This document shows, in pieces, positions 61,274 through 64,000 of a DNA stretch of 64,000 bases. The stretch is from JAAYTL01 sp031460505. Its GTDB lineage: Bacteria; Bacillota; Clostridia; Tissierellales; Tissierellaceae. The stretch is from the NCBI GenBank assembly GCA_031460505.1, contig JAVKTT010000002.1, positions 124,001 through 188,000 of the forward strand, given 5' to 3'. Each line of letters opens with the position of its first letter. Within the stretch, counting starts at the first letter, position 1. The notes under the pieces are model-generated. The model searched no databases. It worked only from the letters and a program-made list of their open reading frames with translations, and had not been told where the DNA came from. Both the position numbers and the translations under genes were made by a program.

Positions 61274-62542
61274 CTATAGTTTTCCGTCTTGCTCGAGCAT
61301 CCATTCTATAAATAAACCATACCCTTTAGTAGGATCGTTGATAAAAACATGAGTAACTGCACCTATAAGCCTGTCATTTTGTATAATGGGACTACCGCTC
61401 ATCCCTTGCACTATCCCTCCTGTTTTCTCGAGAAGTTTAGGATCGGATATTTTTATTATCATACTCTTTGAATTAGGTTTCTCATGTTTTTCAACTTTTT
61501 CAATATTGATTTCAAACTTTTCAATTCTTTTATCATCAATAGTTGATAAAATATAAGCTTTACCTTCAGTAACCTCTTCTTTATATGCTATAGGAATCGA
61601 TTTTAAGTCTATTTTATCTAAATAATCGTTATTTAGCTTTCCATATATGCCAAACTCATCATTAATTTTAATATCACCTAAAATATCATCAGTTTTATAG
61701 AATACACCCTTTATTTCACCAGGAACTCCTTTTTTACCTTGCGTGATATCCGAAACCTTTGCATTCATTATTAATCCATCTTCTACTGTCAATAACTTAC
61801 CAGTGTCTATGTCAGTAATCCCATGACCAAGAGCACCGAAAGAGTTATTATATGGATTAATATAAGTTAAAGTTCCAATACCAGTGGTTTTATCTCTTAC
61901 CCAAACACCTAATCTATACGAATTATCTTGCAAACATTGGACGGACTTTACATTTGTTTCAAATTCAGCATTATTCCTTAAAATTCTAATTTTTACTTCT
62001 TCATCTTTAATCTTATTGAGAATTTCTACTACTTGTTCAGCATTAACTATTTTTTGATCATTAATAGCTACTATACTATCTCCAACTTTCAGACCAGCAC
62101 CTTTAGCGGGACTGCTTCTTACTCCATTTATATCTATAACATCCGTTATAGCAACTACTAAAACTCCCTTTGTATTTAATCTTACACCGATAGCACTTCC
62201 ACCAGGTATTAAATTTGGTCTTTCTATTACATTCAAATTAACTTCCTTTACTGGAATCAAACCTAATAGCTTAAATTGTAATTGACTTTCACCTGTCTCA
62301 ATACCATTTATATTATAAGATTTAGAACCTTCATTATAAATAGTCTGTACGATTGATTCCTCATCATTATAATCAATAGAAAAAGGGAAAGATATATCTA
62401 AGTTTTTATTCTCACCTTTTATTATATTTAGATTTTCAGGATAAAATAAAATCTCGTTATATTGAATAGAAAATGCTAAGAAGCTTATAGCTAATAAAAT
62501 TGATAAAAATATGATTTTTTTTCTAAGTTTTAAATTATCCAA
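61274..62542 (-). CDS. spoIVB: SpoIVB serine peptidase (S55)
   Basis: Signalling protease secreted by the forespore that triggers pro-sigma-K processing. The 422-residue protein has an N-terminal transmembrane/signal segment (about 8-25), a PDZ domain (about 115-200, GVLVVAITDVIDINGVRSSPAKGAGLKVGD) and the S55 domain with LGHGITD (His) and MSGSPIIQ (catalytic Ser). TTG start behind GGGAGAG. Upstream recN and downstream spo0A are the classical neighbours. Confidence 0.97.
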   Translation of the reverse strand: MDNLKLRKKIIFLSILLAISFLAFSIQYNEILFYPENLNIIKGENKNLDISFPFSIDYNDEESIVQTIYNEGSKSYNINGIETGESQLQFKLLGLIPVKEVNLNVIERPNLIPGGSAIGVRLNTKGVLVVAITDVIDINGVRSSPAKGAGLKVGDSIVAINDQKIVNAEQVVEILNKIKDEEVKIRILRNNAEFETNVKSVQCLQDNSYRLGVWVRDKTTGIGTLTYINPYNNSFGALGHGITDIDTGKLLTVEDGLIMNAKVSDITQGKKGVPGEIKGVFYKTDDILGDIKINDEFGIYGKLNNDYLDKIDLKSIPIAYKEEVTEGKAYILSTIDDKRIEKFEINIEKVEKHEKPNSKSMIIKISDPKLLEKTGGIVQGMSGSPIIQNDRLIGAVTHVFINDPTKGYGLFIEWMLEQDGKL

Positions 62543-62717
62543 TTAATCACTCTCCCTATATTTTTCTATAACTCACCTCCATAAATTTTATTTGAATACA
62601 ATTATAATTTAGCCTTTTTAATATCTATTTATTCTATTAATATTTTTATTAAATGTTATATTAATAGCTAACTTCCATAAAAAGAATTTGATTAACACAA
62701 AAATCATATTTTTAGAA

Positions 62718-62746
62718 AAAAAATAACACTATGGTTACCCATAATG
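62718..62746 (-). terminator. Intrinsic terminator after recN
   Basis: CACTATGG (62727-62734) pairs with CCATAATG (62739-62746; one G-U pair when read on the minus strand) around a four-base loop. The minus strand continues TTATTTTTTTT. Confidence 0.8.
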
Positions 62747-64000
62747 CTATAATTTTACTTTTTTAAGTTTTTTTGCCATTAAAAGCATCTCTTTCGCATG
62801 ATTTATTGTAGTCTCAGTAAGATCTACTCCCCCTAATATCTTAGCTAATTCATATACTCTATCTTCTTCATCTAGTTTCTTTATATAAGAAGATACTTTT
62901 CCATTACTAGATTCTTTATAGATGGAATATTGACTATCTGCAATAGCTGCAATTTGAGGGAGATGTGATATAGAAATGACTTGCCTTTCCCTAGCAATCT
63001 TATATACTTTTTCACCTACAACTTGTGCAGTTCTTCCACTAATGCCAGTATCTATTTCGTCAAATATCATAGTTGGAATTCCATCATATTTGGCCAAAAT
63101 ACTTTTAAACCCAAGCATAATTCTAGACATTTCTCCACCAGAAGCGATTTTAGACATAGATTTTAAATCTTCACCTATATTTGTAGATATTAAGAATTCG
63201 ATATTATCAATTCCATCAGAAGTTAAGCTTTTACTTTCCTTGAAATCCACTTTAAACTTCACATTGTGCATATTTAGTTCTTCTAATTCCTTAGTTATGT
63301 TTTTTTCTAAATCCAAAGCGATGGATTTTCTACTTGTACTAAGTTCCTTAGATAAAGAAAATAGGTCACTTTCATATTCTTGAATTTTTTTTGCTAAATT
63401 TTTAGTTTCATTTTCATAGTTTAATAACTTTTCTAAAGATTCATCGATTGAATCTCTATAATCTAATATTCTACTTACAGAGTAACCATATTTCTTTTTA
63501 AGTTTATTTACAATATCTAATCTTTCGCTTAATAAAGTTAACTTTTCCTCATCTAGTTGAATATTATCCAAATAGCTTAATATTTCATTATATAAGTCTT
63601 GGAGTTCATAATTTACATCTTTTAGCCTATTTAAATATGGGATAAGTTCGTTGTCATATCTAGTTAAATTGCTTAATACAGATATATTTCTATTTACATA
63701 ATCAAGTAATGATACTGTATCATGTTTTTCACTACTAAAGGATTCAACAACTTCCCCTATTCCTTGTATAATCTCCATAATATTTGACAGTTTATTATAG
63801 TCATTTTCAATTTCTTCATCGTCATAACTAGTTAGCTGAGCACTATCAATTTCGTCTAATTGAAATTTATATAAATCAATCAATCTCTCCCGTTCCATTA
63901 GATCTAAATTCATATCATCTAGAATCTTTTTTTCATGGACATAATCTTCATAAAGAGATTTAATTTTATCCTTTAAATTTTTATGTCTTAAATCCCCAAA
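62747..64000 (-). CDS. recN: DNA repair protein RecN, C-terminal part
   Basis: SMC-like ATPase acting at double-strand breaks. The frame is open from the stop at 62747 through the right window edge (codons continue upstream of the ATG at 63913 as GDLRHKNLKDKIK), so the N-terminal lobe with Walker A is outside the window; about 417 residues are seen. Seen: two coiled-coil arms, the signature ASGGEMSRIMLGFKSIL, Walker B PTMIFDEIDTGISG and H-loop ISISHLPQIAAIAD. recN-spoIVB-spo0A is the standard order. Confidence 0.96.
   Translation of the reverse strand, partial: FGDLRHKNLKDKIKSLYEDYVHEKKILDDMNLDLMERERLIDLYKFQLDEIDSAQLTSYDDEEIENDYNKLSNIMEIIQGIGEVVESFSSEKHDTVSLLDYVNRNISVLSNLTRYDNELIPYLNRLKDVNYELQDLYNEILSYLDNIQLDEEKLTLLSERLDIVNKLKKKYGYSVSRILDYRDSIDESLEKLLNYENETKNLAKKIQEYESDLFSLSKELSTSRKSIALDLEKNITKELEELNMHNVKFKVDFKESKSLTSDGIDNIEFLISTNIGEDLKSMSKIASGGEMSRIMLGFKSILAKYDGIPTMIFDEIDTGISGRTAQVVGEKVYKIARERQVISISHLPQIAAIADSQYSIYKESSNGKVSSYIKKLDEEDRVYELAKILGGVDLTETTINHAKEMLLMAKKLKKVKL

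Noticed and set aside
1..64000. CRISPR arrays, rRNA, tRNA, insertion sequences or prophage
   Set aside because: No regularly spaced direct repeats, no cloverleaf or rRNA sequence, no transposase and no phage structural genes were seen in either strand.

Overview
The window is AT-rich chromosomal DNA from a low-GC, endospore-forming member of the Firmicutes, most likely an anaerobe of the Clostridia or Tissierellia type. The evidence is the gene set and gene order: PolC-type polymerase, the sporulation genes spo0A, spoIVB, spoIIM, spoVS and a YlmC/YmxH gene, an IspH-ribosomal protein S1 fusion, the deoxyxylulose-pathway genes ispG and ispH, strong AGGAGG ribosome binding sites, and frequent TTG starts. 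I see no rRNA, tRNA, CRISPR array, insertion sequence or prophage. The genus cannot be named from the sequence alone.

Layout. Bases 1-12650 (+): 3' end of ispG, polC, then the rimP-nusA-rnpM-infB-rbfA-nrnA-truB-ribF translation and RNA cluster, and rpsO behind a foldable leader. 12650-22520 (+): pnp, a YlxY-like deacetylase, dut, a ylmC-type gene, tepA, ftsK/spoIIIE, pgsA, cinA and recA (with a LexA box). 22577-25923 (+): a four-gene insert between recA and rny, coding for an Mre11/SbcD-like nuclease and what looks like an SbcC/Rad50-type ATPase divided over separate polypeptides. 26125-29272 (+): rny behind a long structured leader, spoVS, a PHP phosphoesterase and a PadR regulator. 29273-29930 is the only large gene-poor stretch. 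It holds strong inverted repeats and a possible small RNA. 29931-32007: a Xer-type recombinase, then yneA and lexA diverging from a shared SOS control region.

From 32073 to the right end everything is on the minus strand. Read in the direction of transcription from the right edge: recN (cut by the window edge), spoIVB, spo0A, nudF, spoIIM, xerD, punA, pdp, a DacF-like carboxypeptidase, an M50 protease, scpA-scpB, a second D,D-carboxypeptidase, rluB, an mnmM-like methyltransferase, an RpiR regulator, an HI0933-type flavoprotein, cmk-plsC-ispH/S1, three tandem M42 peptidases, a MerR-type regulator, miaB-mutS-mutL-miaA-hfq, and a YnbB-like PLP enzyme.

How the genes work together: most are housekeeping genes for replication, repair, translation and RNA turnover, with sporulation genes interspersed. 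SOS control is visible at recA and at yneA/lexA. Sporulation control is visible at spo0A (sigma-H-like promoter with a 0A box). The observations most worth a second look are the split SbcC/Rad50-like locus, the rny leader with mutually exclusive pairings, the 38-bp palindrome and structured element in the 29.3-29.9 kb gap, and the hairpin between the Shine-Dalgarno sequence and start codon of recA.
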